DNA from: Streptomyces sp. TLI_146
Lineage (GTDB): Bacteria > Actinomycetota > Actinomycetes > Streptomycetales > Streptomycetaceae
Reading direction: 5' to 3'
Assembly (NCBI RefSeq): GCF_002846415.1
Contig: NZ_PJMX01000001.1
Location: 4,092,001 to 4,156,000, forward strand
Length of the DNA stretch: 64,000 bases
The first letter of the stretch is position 1. The number at the start of each line of letters is the position of its first letter. The notes below the pieces were generated by a model. That model saw only the letters and a program-made list of their open reading frames with translations, was not told the origin of the DNA and searched no databases. This document shows positions 29,226-37,088 of the stretch, piece after piece. The translations under genes and the position numbers were made by a program.

Positions 29226-30200
29226 TCACTCCCCCACCGGCACGGCGCGCGCGAAGCCGCCGTCCACCATCAGGTTCGCCACGGTCTCCAGCTCCGGCGG
29301 GTTGCCCGCCAGCCGCTGGAGGAAGTCGTCGAAGTCGGCGCCGCAGGGCAGCAGCAGCCGCTCCACGCGCTCCTGCACGCTCCAGCCGTCCTGGTCGCGC
29401 GCGTCGTCGTAGGCGCAGAACCAGACCGAGCCGACGGCCTGGCCCTTCACCTTCACCGCGAGGATGCCGCCCTGGACGAAGGCGACGCCCAGGTAGTCCT
29501 TGGTGAGATGGTCGCGCAGGCACTTGTTGATATAGACGAGGTCGTTGACCGCCGCCTGGTCGCGCACCGTGAAGAACGGCTGGTCCACCAGGAGCCCCAG
29601 CTCCGCGTCGAGCGCCGCACCCACCGGCGCACAGCCGCCCGCCGCCTTCAGGAACGCCCGGTAGGCGCCCGGCAGCCGGTACCCCAAGTCCTCCTCCACG
29701 CCCAGGAGTTGGGCCTCGGAGACCGACACCAGGTGCTTGGGTACGCCGAAGTGCGCCGGGCGCGTCTCCTGGAGCGGGCGGGTGCCGCGCTTGTCCTGGT
29801 CGACACTGGTCGTCGCCAGACCGCCGTGGTGGCGCAGCAGCGCCTTCACCTCGACCGGGACCAGTTCGAGGCGGCGGGTGCCGGGCACGTGGTGCCAGGT
29901 CCAGCCGTGCGGGGTGGCGACGGCGGGGACGGTGTCCCACAGCTCGTGGCCCTCGGCGGCGAGCGCCGCGTTGGCCGACACGTAGTCGGTCAGCCGCAGC
30001 TCGTCCACGCCGAAGCCCTCCGGCGGCTCCGCGATCTCGGCGGCGGCGCGCGCGTACGCGGAGAAGTCCGGGTGCCCGTTGCCGTCCACCCGCACCCCTC
30101 TGGGGTGGCGGGAGGCGCGGACCGGGTCCGGGAAGTTCACGACCTGTCCGGCATAGGCCGCGTTCGGTGGCGCGGCGTGCCCGAGCCGACCTGTCGTCAT
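29226..30200 (-). CDS. WHH-type HNH nuclease fused to SUKH (SMI1/KNR4) immunity domain
   Basis: 324 residues; the ATG at 30200 has AGGGGG about eight bases upstream. The N-terminal half carries the HNH/EndoVII WHH signature HGWTWHHVPG (98-107) with ELVP (112-115) and RHHGG (123-127). WHH nucleases usually have a His in the ELVP-x-x-x stretch where Lys119 stands here, so catalysis may be altered. From about 157 to 300 the pattern YRLPGAYRAFLKAAGG matches SUKH-1 (SMI1/KNR4), an immunity fold against nuclease toxins. No secretion signal is present. It is first in an operon with the deaminase fusion gene. The nuclease part could also be a remnant used only for recognition. Confidence 0.75.
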   Translation of the reverse strand: MTTGRLGHAAPPNAAYAGQVVNFPDPVRASRHPRGVRVDGNGHPDFSAYARAAAEIAEPPEGFGVDELRLTDYVSANAALAAEGHELWDTVPAVATPHGWTWHHVPGTRRLELVPVEVKALLRHHGGLATTSVDQDKRGTRPLQETRPAHFGVPKHLVSVSEAQLLGVEEDLGYRLPGAYRAFLKAAGGCAPVGAALDAELGLLVDQPFFTVRDQAAVNDLVYINKCLRDHLTKDYLGVAFVQGGILAVKVKGQAVGSVWFCAYDDARDQDGWSVQERVERLLLPCGADFDDFLQRLAGNPPELETVANLMVDGGFARAVPVGE

Positions 30201-30487
30201 GGCGGATGCCCCCTGCGTGCGAGCTGCTGCGTCTGGCTGGTGAGGACCAGACTATGCGGTGGGGCAATACCGGGTCCCTGCCCCGCACCCGGCCCCGTAC
30301 CACCGTGACCAGGTGTCACAACCGGGTCACCGTGCGGCGATGGTGACGACACGGACGTAGTGACATCAGAGCCCCAGCTTCCGTACCACTGGGCACATTT
30401 GGCAGTCTGTTCCCGCAACGGGGCGTTAACGGGGGCGTTGACACCGGCTTGCGCACAGTGCCGGCAACGGGAGGGACAGCGAGCACC
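30201..30487. promoter_or_regulatory. Divergent control region of the toxin/immunity operons
   Basis: 287 gene-free bases between the two divergent operons. A direct repeat GCGTTAAC (30423-30430) and GCGTTGAC (30435-30442) spaced 12 bases is the only clear signal. TTGACA at 30438-30443 is a good -35, but no matching -10 lies 16-19 bases downstream. A shared regulator is possible, not shown. Confidence 0.35.
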
Positions 30488-31066
30488 ATGCACGGAACGA
30501 CCGACATATCGGGTACGGCGGCGGACGCCTCCCGGACGGGGGACCCCCGGGCCGGGGCCGCGGGGACAGGGGACCCGCGCACCGGGGACCCGCGCCTGAC
30601 GTGGAGCACCACGGTCGCCTCCGCGCCCGTACTGCGCCACCGCCGCGACGGGATCCTGCCGGCCGTGGCCGCCGCGCTCTCGGTCCGGGGCGAGACGCTG
30701 ACCTGCACCGCGGGCAAGGGCGACCAGCCGCCGGTGCTCCACCCGCTCGTACAGGACTTCCACGACACCCTCACCAGCGGGCAGCGCGAGCGGTTCACCG
30801 GGCGCTGCCCTGAGGCGATCCTGCTCTCCCGCCAGCTCGCCTCCCTGGAGTCGGCCCGGGCGGGCAAGTCGCGCCGGTCGGGCCGCAAGCCGCTGACCCA
30901 CGGCGAGGCCCGGCGCGCGCTCAAGCACGCCAAGGTGACGGCCCGCCGCATCCGCGAGGACGGCGACCCGCTGCACGGCAGCTACGCCCCGCCCTGCCGC
31001 TCCTGTACCGCCCTGCTCGCCCACTTCGGCGTGCGCGCGGTCGACCCCGCCGCCGAGAAGGGCTGA
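30488..31066 (+). CDS. YwqJ-type cytosolic deaminase
   Basis: 192 residues from the ATG at 30488. After a low-complexity start with TGDPR units, the protein follows the YwqJ deaminase pattern: HPLVQDFHDTL, GQRERFTGRCPEAILLSRQL with C107-P-E109, then a helix and HGSYAPPCRSC with C170-x2-C173. These give the zinc ligands and catalytic Glu of the deaminase fold. YwqJ domains are usually the C-terminal toxin of secreted polymorphic toxins; here the domain stands alone with no signal peptide and is followed after 10 bases by a SUKH-3 immunity gene. The substrate (DNA, RNA or a nucleotide) cannot be told. Confidence 0.75.
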   Translation: MHGTTDISGTAADASRTGDPRAGAAGTGDPRTGDPRLTWSTTVASAPVLRHRRDGILPAVAAALSVRGETLTCTAGKGDQPPVLHPLVQDFHDTLTSGQRERFTGRCPEAILLSRQLASLESARAGKSRRSGRKPLTHGEARRALKHAKVTARRIREDGDPLHGSYAPPCRSCTALLAHFGVRAVDPAAEKG

Positions 31067-31076
31067 ACCGAACGCG

Positions 31077-31568
31077 ATGCCGGACGTGTCCACCACCCGC
31101 TTCCCCGTCCCCGTCGACGCCGCGCTGCGCGCCGCCGGATGGCACCCCGGTCGCTGGGACATCAGGCAGGCCGAGGCCTGGGCCGACGTGCTGCGCTCGC
31201 ACACCTCGCCCGCCGGGCACCGGCACACCGTGTTCCCGGCGGCCGTGGAGGCGTGGGCCGAGTTCGGCGGCCTGCGGCTGACGGCGCCGGGGCCCGGCCG
31301 CCACAACGCGCCCGCGACGGTCCGCTTCGACCCGGTGGCGGGTCTGCACCTGGCCCGTACGTTCGCGGACCTCGGCCGGGCGCTGGAGACGGAGCTGGCG
31401 CCGTTGGGCGAGGAGGGCGATCAGCAGGCGGTGCTCGCGATCGACGCGGAGGGGCGGGTGTACAGCGTCGACCACACGGGGGACTGGTACCTGGGCTCCG
31501 ACCTCGACGTGGCCCTGAACACGCTGGTGACAGGCACCCAGCCGATCCGCCTGACATCGCCTCGCTGA
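31077..31568 (+). CDS. SUKH-3 domain immunity-like protein
   Basis: 163 residues; the ATG at 31077. The pattern AALRAAGWHPGRWDI, FPAAVEAWAEFGGLRL, a conserved PLGEEGDQQAVLAIDAEGRV and a final AL-x-x-LVTG matches SUKH-3, a family of immunity proteins for nucleic-acid-directed toxins. It starts 10 bases after the deaminase gene, so the two are one operon, consistent with protecting the cell against that deaminase. Whether it binds the partner is untested. Confidence 0.75.
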   Translation: MPDVSTTRFPVPVDAALRAAGWHPGRWDIRQAEAWADVLRSHTSPAGHRHTVFPAAVEAWAEFGGLRLTAPGPGRHNAPATVRFDPVAGLHLARTFADLGRALETELAPLGEEGDQQAVLAIDAEGRVYSVDHTGDWYLGSDLDVALNTLVTGTQPIRLTSPR

Positions 31569-31582
31569 CGCGCCTGACGTTT

Positions 31583-31953
31583 TGCCCGGGGTTCGTCTGC
31601 GGGCCGGTGGCGGGTTGCTCGCGCCCCTCTTTAGCCCGGGGTTCGTCTGCGGACCGTGCTGGGTTGCTCGCGCAGTTCCCCGCGCCCCTCTTTAGCCCGG
31701 GGTTCGTCTGCGGGCCGGTGGTGGGTTGCTCGCGCAGTTCCCCGCGCCCCTTAGCGGGGACGTGGCTGCTCAGCGCGGCAAAGCCAGGCGGACCGACCCC
31801 GCCGAAGTCGCGCCCCCGCCGATCGGCAACCCCCTAGGGGCGCGGGGAACTGCGCGCCCGGCCACCCACCACCCGCAGACGAACACCGGGCCCAAAAGGG
31901 GCGCGGGGAACTGCGCGACCAGCCACCCACCACCCGCAGACGAACCCCGGGCC
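31583..31953. repeat. Five-copy inverted array of the dispersed repeat
   Basis: This fills the 386 bases between the convergent SUKH-3 and histidine-kinase genes. + copies are at 31583-31630 (missing the central GCAGTTCCCCGC), 31634-31690 and 31694-31752; - copies are at 31836-31891 and 31898-31953. Units here are about 57 bases and begin GCCCGGGGTTCGTCTGCGG. The arrangement (+++ spacer --) allows very long pairing and probably ends transcription from both sides. Confidence 0.88.
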
Positions 31954-31954
31954 C

Positions 31955-33271
31955 CTACAACCCCACCCGGTCCGGCAACACCGCCGACACCCGCCATCCC
32001 CCCGCATCCGTGACCCCGGAAACGAACACACCCCCCAGCGCAAGCACCCGCTCGCGCATCCCGACCAGCCCGTTCCCCCCGCTGGGAAGCCCCGCGTCGG
32101 GGCTCGCCCCGTCCGCCGGGCCGTTTTCGACCTGCATCGCGACCTCGTCGTCCCGATGCGCGAGGCGGACCATCACCTTCGCCCCCGCCGCGTGCTTGTG
32201 CACGTTCGTGAGGGCCTCCTGCACCACCCGGTACGCGGTCTGCTCCACCAGCGCGTCGTACGCCCGCGCCGCCCCGTGGACCGCCAGCTCGACCACCATC
32301 CCGGCCTCCCGGGACTGGCCGACCAGCGCCTCGATGTCGGCCAGGCACGGCCCCTCCTCGGCCGCGGCGGCGGCGGCCGCGGCGGCCGCGCCCACGGCGG
32401 CCAGCGGGACCGGCGCCGAAGCCGCGGCGTCGGCCCGGACCGCCTCCCCGCTCCGCAGCACGCCCAGCATCTCGCGCAGCTCGGTCAGCGCCTGGCGGCC
32501 CATGTCGCCGACGAGCACCGCGTTCTTGACGGCCTTCTCGGGGTCCTTGCGGGCCACCGCCTGGAGCGCGGCGGCGTGCACCACCATCAGGGACACCCGG
32601 TGCGCGACCACGTCGTGCATCTCGCGGGCGATCCGGGTGCGCTCCTCCGTACGCGCCCACTCCGCGCGCTCCTCCGCGCGGTCCGCGAGCAGCGAGAGCT
32701 CCCGCTCCAGGGAGTCGGCGCGTTCGCGCAGCGACTCCATCAGCCGCCGCCGGGCCCCTATATAGAGCCCCAGGAGCAGCGGCGGGGCGGTCAGGCCCAG
32801 CGACATCACGACGGAGAAGAGCAGGACCAGCGACCGGCCGCCGCTGAACGCGCCGTCGTCGACGCTCTGGTTCATCCGTACGAAAGTGACGATGAACGTG
32901 CCCGCCAGGCACATTCCGGCCAGCGCGGCGGTGATGCGGCGCGGCACCTCGGAGGCGGCCAGCGTGTAGAGCCCGACGATGCCGAGCAGAAAGCCCATGT
33001 TGGCGGGGGTCACGGCGATCGAGACCAGCACGACCGCGACCGGCCAGCGCCGCCGCGCGGCCAGGGTCGCCCCGGCCACCAGGCCGAACAGCACCCCGGC
33101 CGGTACGGGGACCCCCGCGTCCCCGGCGAACTTCACACCTTCCAGTGCGCACTCGAACGCGGACGCCAGCCCCAGTCCGATGTCCAGGGCGGCACTGCGC
33201 CGCCGTTCCCACCACCACCAGCCGCGGGAGGTCGTCCCCGCGGAGTCGTGGTCTGCCCCCGTTGCGGTCAT
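31955..33271 (-). CDS. Sensor histidine kinase, NarL-partner (HisKA_3) type
   Basis: 438 residues from the ATG at 33271. About five or six hydrophobic helices form the N-terminal half, followed by a coiled linker, the dimerisation/phosphoacceptor segment RTRIAREMHDVVAHRVSL (His near 218), a poly-Ala run of ten and a HATPase with N-box QEALTNVHKHA and G-box GNGLVGMRERV. This class phosphorylates NarL/LuxR-type regulators. No regulator gene is adjacent, so it is an orphan here; the LuxR-type genes at 46 and 51 kb are far away and atypical. The ribosome binding site is weak. Confidence 0.9.
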   Translation of the reverse strand: MTATGADHDSAGTTSRGWWWWERRRSAALDIGLGLASAFECALEGVKFAGDAGVPVPAGVLFGLVAGATLAARRRWPVAVVLVSIAVTPANMGFLLGIVGLYTLAASEVPRRITAALAGMCLAGTFIVTFVRMNQSVDDGAFSGGRSLVLLFSVVMSLGLTAPPLLLGLYIGARRRLMESLRERADSLERELSLLADRAEERAEWARTEERTRIAREMHDVVAHRVSLMVVHAAALQAVARKDPEKAVKNAVLVGDMGRQALTELREMLGVLRSGEAVRADAAASAPVPLAAVGAAAAAAAAAAEEGPCLADIEALVGQSREAGMVVELAVHGAARAYDALVEQTAYRVVQEALTNVHKHAAGAKVMVRLAHRDDEVAMQVENGPADGASPDAGLPSGGNGLVGMRERVLALGGVFVSGVTDAGGWRVSAVLPDRVGL

Positions 33272-33433
33272 GCCATCCAGCCTACGGGCGCCCGCCAGCG
33301 ATTTTCCGGCGACTTCGGCCGACCTCGCGGCGATCACGGTGATCGGCACCGTCGCACGGAAGGGGTTCGGTACGGCATAGTGTGGGGTGCCGATCCGGTG
33401 ACCTGACGCAATGTCCGGTCGAACCGGTTTCCA

Positions 33434-33508
33434 TCCCCCGTGGTGTAATTGGCAGCACTGAGGCTTTTGGTGCCTTATGTCCGGGTTCGAGTCCTGGCGG
33501 GGGAGCCA
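33434..33508 (+). tRNA. tRNA-Gln (anticodon UUG), CCA encoded
   Basis: The acceptor stem TCCCCCG (33434-33440) pairs with CGGGGGA (33498-33504); discriminator G and CCA follow. The anticodon stem GAGGC/GCCTT (one G-U) holds the loop TTTTGGT, giving anticodon TTG. The T-arm contains GGTTCGAGTCC. A terminator follows at once. Confidence 0.95.
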
Positions 33509-33516
33509 GCGCAGTT

Positions 33517-33554
33517 CGGGTCCTGACCACAAAGGTCGGGACCCGGTTGTTTTT
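33517..33554 (+). terminator. Intrinsic terminator after tRNA-Gln
   Basis: A 12-bp stem (CGGGTCCTGACC / GGTCGGGACCCG, one G-U pair) with loop ACAAA, followed by GTTGTTTTT. Confidence 0.93.
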
Positions 33555-33687
33555 CCCCGCCACTCCCCTTCTGTGGTGCATTCCGCTCTCCGCGCCGTTT
33601 TCCGGCCGCCGACCCTCCTGGCATTTCGGCCCCCGGACCCCCCGGTATCCTGCGGATGTCCACCACACAAAGCCGAAGGGCATTCCC

Positions 33688-35136
33688 GTGAGCGCCAACC
33701 GCCCGGCAGCCGTCGTCGTCCTCGCCGCGGGTGAGGGCACCCGCATGAAGTCGGCCACCCCCAAGGTCCTGCACGAGATCTGCGGGCGCTCGCTCGTCGG
33801 CCACGTCGTCGCGGCCGCCCGCGAGCTCGACCCCGAGCACCTCGTCGTGGTCGTCGGCCACGCCCGTGAGCAGGTCGCCGCACACCTCGGCGCGATCGAC
33901 GCCTCGGTGCGCACCGCCGTCCAGTACGAGCAGAACGGCACCGGCCACGCCGTGCGGATGGCCCTGGAGGAGCTCGGCCAGTCCATCGAGGGCACCGTCG
34001 TGGTGGTCTGCGGCGACACCCCGCTGCTCACCGGCGCCACGCTGGCGGAGCTGACCCGTGCGCACGAGGCGGACGGCAACGCCGTCACCGTGCTCACCGC
34101 CGAGGTCCCCGACTCCAGCGGCTACGGCCGGATCGTGCGCGACGGCGAGTCCGGCGCGGTCACCGCGATCGTCGAGCACAAGGACGCCACCGAGGCCCAG
34201 CGCGCCATCAAGGAGATCAACTCCGGCGTCTTCGCCTTCGACGGCGCCCTGCTCGCGGACGCGCTCGGCAAGGTCCGCACCGACAACAGCCAGGGCGAGG
34301 AGTACCTCACCGACGTCCTCGGCATCCTGCGCGAGGCCGGGCACCGCGTCGGCGCCTCGGTCGGCGGCGACCACCGCGAGATCCTCGGCATCAACAACCG
34401 CGTCCAGCTCGCCGAGGCCCGCCGGCTGCTCAACGACCGCCTGCTGGAGCACGCGATGCTCGCGGGCGTCACCGTCGTCGACCCGGCGACCACCTTCGTC
34501 GACGTCACCGTCACCTTCGAGCAGGACGCGCTCGTCCACCCCGGCACCCAGCTGCTCGGCTCCACGCACCTGGGCCGCGGCGCCGAGGTCGGCCCCAACT
34601 CCCGGCTGACCAACACCTCGGTCGGCGCGGACGCGCGCGTGGACAACGCCGTGGCGTACGACTCCGAGGTCGGCGAGGGCGCGTCGGTGGGCCCGTACGC
34701 CTATCTGCGCCCGGGCACCCGCCTCGGCGTGAAGGCCAAGATCGGCACGTACGTCGAGACCAAGAACGCGACGATCGGCGAGGGCACCAAGGTCCCGCAC
34801 CTGTCGTACGTGGGCGACGCGACCATCGGCGAGTTCACCAACATCGGCGCCGCGAGCGTCTTCGTGAACTACGACGGCGAGGCCAAGCACCACACCACGA
34901 TCGGCTCGCACTGCAAGACGGGCTCGGACAACATGTTTGTTGCTCCTGTCACAGTGGGGGACGGCGCCTACACCGCGGCCGGGTCCGTCATCACCAAGGA
35001 CGTGCCCGCCGGCTCGCTGGCCGTCGCCCGTGGCCAGCAGCGGAATATCGAGGGCTGGGTGGCCCGCAAGCGGCCGGGCAGCGCCGCCGCGCAGGCGGCT
35101 GCGGCCGCCTCCGAAGAGGCCGTTGGCGAAAACTGA
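33688..35136 (+). CDS. glmU: Bifunctional GlmU: GlcNAc-1-P uridyltransferase / GlcN-1-P acetyltransferase
   Basis: 482 residues from a GTG at 33688 with AAGGG upstream. The N-terminal uridyltransferase has LAAGEGTRMKSATPKVLHEI and GDTPLL; the C-terminal half is a left-handed beta-helix of hexapeptide repeats with the acetyltransferase segment SYVGDATIGEFTNIGA and VNYDGEAKHHT. It makes UDP-GlcNAc for peptidoglycan. The final 25 residues are an Ala-rich tail typical of actinobacterial forms. prs follows after 117 bases. Confidence 0.97.
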   Translation: MSANRPAAVVVLAAGEGTRMKSATPKVLHEICGRSLVGHVVAAARELDPEHLVVVVGHAREQVAAHLGAIDASVRTAVQYEQNGTGHAVRMALEELGQSIEGTVVVVCGDTPLLTGATLAELTRAHEADGNAVTVLTAEVPDSSGYGRIVRDGESGAVTAIVEHKDATEAQRAIKEINSGVFAFDGALLADALGKVRTDNSQGEEYLTDVLGILREAGHRVGASVGGDHREILGINNRVQLAEARRLLNDRLLEHAMLAGVTVVDPATTFVDVTVTFEQDALVHPGTQLLGSTHLGRGAEVGPNSRLTNTSVGADARVDNAVAYDSEVGEGASVGPYAYLRPGTRLGVKAKIGTYVETKNATIGEGTKVPHLSYVGDATIGEFTNIGAASVFVNYDGEAKHHTTIGSHCKTGSDNMFVAPVTVGDGAYTAAGSVITKDVPAGSLAVARGQQRNIEGWVARKRPGSAAAQAAAAASEEAVGEN

Positions 35137-35148
35137 CCGGAAACATCT

Positions 35149-35178
35149 GCGTCTGTCACGGCGTACCGTGATAGACGC
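35149..35178. promoter_or_regulatory. Inverted repeat in the glmU-prs spacer
   Basis: GCGTCTGTCACGG (35149-35161) pairs with CCGTGATAGACGC (35166-35178) around the loop CGTA, 13 bp with one G-U. No T-run follows, and a -10-like TAGACG lies in the right arm. It may be an operator or transcript-stability hairpin. Confidence 0.5.
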
Positions 35179-35253
35179 ACACGATTCGGCTGGCTCGTCG
35201 CCAAGGGACCGCGCGGGCTCAGCAGCAGAAAACACCTCTGAGGAGACAGTGCT

Positions 35254-36228
35254 GTGACCGGGATCAAGACGACCGGCGAGAAGAAGCTGATGCTCTTCTC
35301 CGGCCGCGCCCACCCCGAGCTGGCCGAGGAGGTCGCGCACCAGCTGGGTGTCGGCCTCGTGCCGACGAAGGCCTTCGACTTCGCCAACGGTGAGATCTAC
35401 GTCCGCTTCCAGGAGTCGGCGCGCGGCGCCGACTGCTTCCTGATCCAGAGCCACACGGCTCCGATCAACAAGTGGATCATGGAGCAGCTGATCATGATCG
35501 ACGCGCTGAAGCGCGCGTCGGCCCGCTCCATCACCGTCATCGTGCCGTCCTACGGGTACGCCCGCCAGGACAAGAAGCACAAGGGCCGCGAGCCGATCTC
35601 GGCCCGTCTGGTCGCCGACCTGCTGAAGACCGCGGGCGCCGACCGGATCCTCACGGTCGACCTGCACACCGACCAGATCCAGGGCTTCTTCGACGGCCCG
35701 GTCGACCACCTCACCGCCCTGCCGGTCCTCGCGGACTACGTGGGCGCCAAGGTCGACCGCTCCAAGCTGACGATCGTCTCCCCGGACGCGGGCCGCGTGC
35801 GCGTCGCCGACCGCTGGTGCGACCGTCTGGACGCCCCCCTGGCGATCGTCCACAAGCGCCGCGACAAGGACGTCGCCAACCAGGTGACCGTCCACGAGGT
35901 CGTCGGTGACGTCAAGGGCCGCGTCTGCGTCCTGGTCGACGACATGATCGACACCGGTGGCACCATCTGCGCCGCCGCCGACGCCCTGTTCGCGCACGGC
36001 GCCGAGGACGTCATCGTGACGGCCACGCACGGCATCCTGTCCGGCCCGGCCGCCGACCGCCTGAAGAACTCCAAGGTCAGCGAGTTCGTCTTCACGAACA
36101 CCCTGCCCGACCCGGCCGACCTGGAGCTGGACAAGGTCACCGTCCTCTCCATCGCCCCGTCGATCGCCCGCGCGGTCCGCGAGGTCTTCGAGGACGGCTC
36201 GGTCACCAGCCTCTTCGAGGAGCAGTAG
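35254..36228 (+). CDS. prs: Ribose-phosphate pyrophosphokinase (PRPP synthetase)
   Basis: 324 residues; the GTG at 35254 has GAGGAGA upstream. It converts ribose 5-phosphate and ATP to PRPP for nucleotide, His and Trp synthesis. Visible motifs: RQDKKHKGREPISARLVADL, the catalytic VDLHTDQIQGFFDGPVDH, and the PRPP loop VLVDDMIDTGGTI. The length is normal for class I PRPP synthetase, including the regulatory flap. It is probably co-transcribed with glmU as in many Gram-positive bacteria. Confidence 0.98.
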   Translation: MTGIKTTGEKKLMLFSGRAHPELAEEVAHQLGVGLVPTKAFDFANGEIYVRFQESARGADCFLIQSHTAPINKWIMEQLIMIDALKRASARSITVIVPSYGYARQDKKHKGREPISARLVADLLKTAGADRILTVDLHTDQIQGFFDGPVDHLTALPVLADYVGAKVDRSKLTIVSPDAGRVRVADRWCDRLDAPLAIVHKRRDKDVANQVTVHEVVGDVKGRVCVLVDDMIDTGGTICAAADALFAHGAEDVIVTATHGILSGPAADRLKNSKVSEFVFTNTLPDPADLELDKVTVLSIAPSIARAVREVFEDGSVTSLFEEQ

Positions 36229-36252
36229 GCAGCACCGCTCCAGAAGATCCTT

Positions 36253-36314
36253 TTGGGTACGGCCTCCCCGCCGGGTAGACTCATCGAGTTGCTCGGCGAG
36301 GGAGGCCGTACCCA
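36253..36314 (+). promoter_or_regulatory. Probable rplY promoter inside a 14-bp inverted repeat
   Basis: TTGGGT (36253-36258), 17 bases, TAGACT (36276-36281) gives a good promoter about 130 bases ahead of rplY. It lies in a perfect inverted repeat: TGGGTACGGCCTCC (36254-36267) and GGAGGCCGTACCCA (36301-36314), with CGCCG/CGGCG (36269/36294) nested inside. RNA from this promoter would contain only the right arm, but read-through RNA from prs would fold the whole hairpin. Confidence 0.6.
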
Positions 36315-36412
36315 TAGGTACGGCGGTCCGTTATCGACGCGCTCTTCGTAGCAGGCCAGTCGTGGCCGGGTAACCCGCCACAGCCATCCATCTGGTTATA
36401 CGAGGAGTGCGC

Positions 36413-37003
36413 ATGTCCGAGATCAAGCTTGCCGCCGAGGTCCGTAACAGCTTCGGCAAGGGCGCCGCCCGCAGCATCCGCCGTGAGAACAAGGTTCCGG
36501 CCGTCGTCTACGGCCACGGCACCGAGCCGGTCCACGTCACCCTGCCGGGCCACGAGCTGCTGCTCGCCCTGCGTACCCCGAACGTCCTGCTCTCCCTGGA
36601 CATCGACGGCAAGAACGAGCTGGCGATCCCGAAGGCCGTCCAGCGCGACGCCATCAAGGGCTACCTGGTCCACGTCGACCTGCTGCTCGTCCGCCGCGGC
36701 GAGAAGGTCACGGTCGAGGTCGCCGTCGAGACCGAGGGCGACCTGGCCCCGGGCAGCTTCCTCGTCGAGAACGTGCTGAACACGCTCTCCGTCGAGGCCG
36801 AGGCCACCCACATCCCGACCTCCGTGACCGTCTCCATCGAGGGCCTGGAGGCCGGCGCCTCCATCCACGCCAAGGACGTCCCGCTGCCCAAGGGCACCAC
36901 GCTGGCCACCGACCCCGAGGCCGTCGTCATCCAGATCCTGGCCGCCCAGGCCGAGGAGCCGGCCGCCGAGGCCGCCGAGGGCGACGCGTCCGCCGAGGCC
37001 TGA
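36413..37003 (+). CDS. rplY: Ribosomal protein bL25, Ctc (long) form
   Basis: 196 residues; the ATG at 36413 follows GAGGAG by five bases, while a GTG at 36407 would overlap that site. The N-terminal L25 domain (about 1-90, RNSFGKGAARSIRRENKVPA and VVYGHG) binds 5S rRNA; the C-terminal beta domain (about 95-180) is that of the TL5/CTC general-stress form. An acidic Ala-rich tail ends the protein. A 5' leader of about 130 bases precedes it and a terminator follows. Confidence 0.96.
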   Translation: MSEIKLAAEVRNSFGKGAARSIRRENKVPAVVYGHGTEPVHVTLPGHELLLALRTPNVLLSLDIDGKNELAIPKAVQRDAIKGYLVHVDLLLVRRGEKVTVEVAVETEGDLAPGSFLVENVLNTLSVEAEATHIPTSVTVSIEGLEAGASIHAKDVPLPKGTTLATDPEAVVIQILAAQAEEPAAEAAEGDASAEA

Positions 37004-37021
37004 GCCGTACGCTCTGCCTGA

Positions 37022-37058
37022 CGGGGTGGCGGGCCACTGCGGCCCGCCACCCCGTTTT
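37022..37058 (+). terminator. Intrinsic terminator after rplY
   Basis: A 13-bp stem CGGGGTGGCGGGC / GCCCGCCACCCCG with a seven-base loop, followed by TTTTCC. pth begins 31 bases later, so pth may also depend on partial read-through. Confidence 0.88.
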
Positions 37059-37088
37059 CCTGTCGGCACGCGAGGAGACGCAGCACAG

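Noticed and set aside
30438..30443. TTGACA as promoter of the YwqJ/SUKH-3 operon
   Set aside because: No -10-like hexamer lies 16-19 bases downstream, so only the direct repeat was kept as a signal.
31583..31953. CRISPR array in the repeat cluster
   Set aside because: Units are inverted and variable in length with no regular spacers, and no cas genes are present.
36254..36314. Intrinsic terminator of prs
   Set aside because: The hairpin has no T-run and contains a good promoter in its loop, so it was annotated as a promoter region instead.
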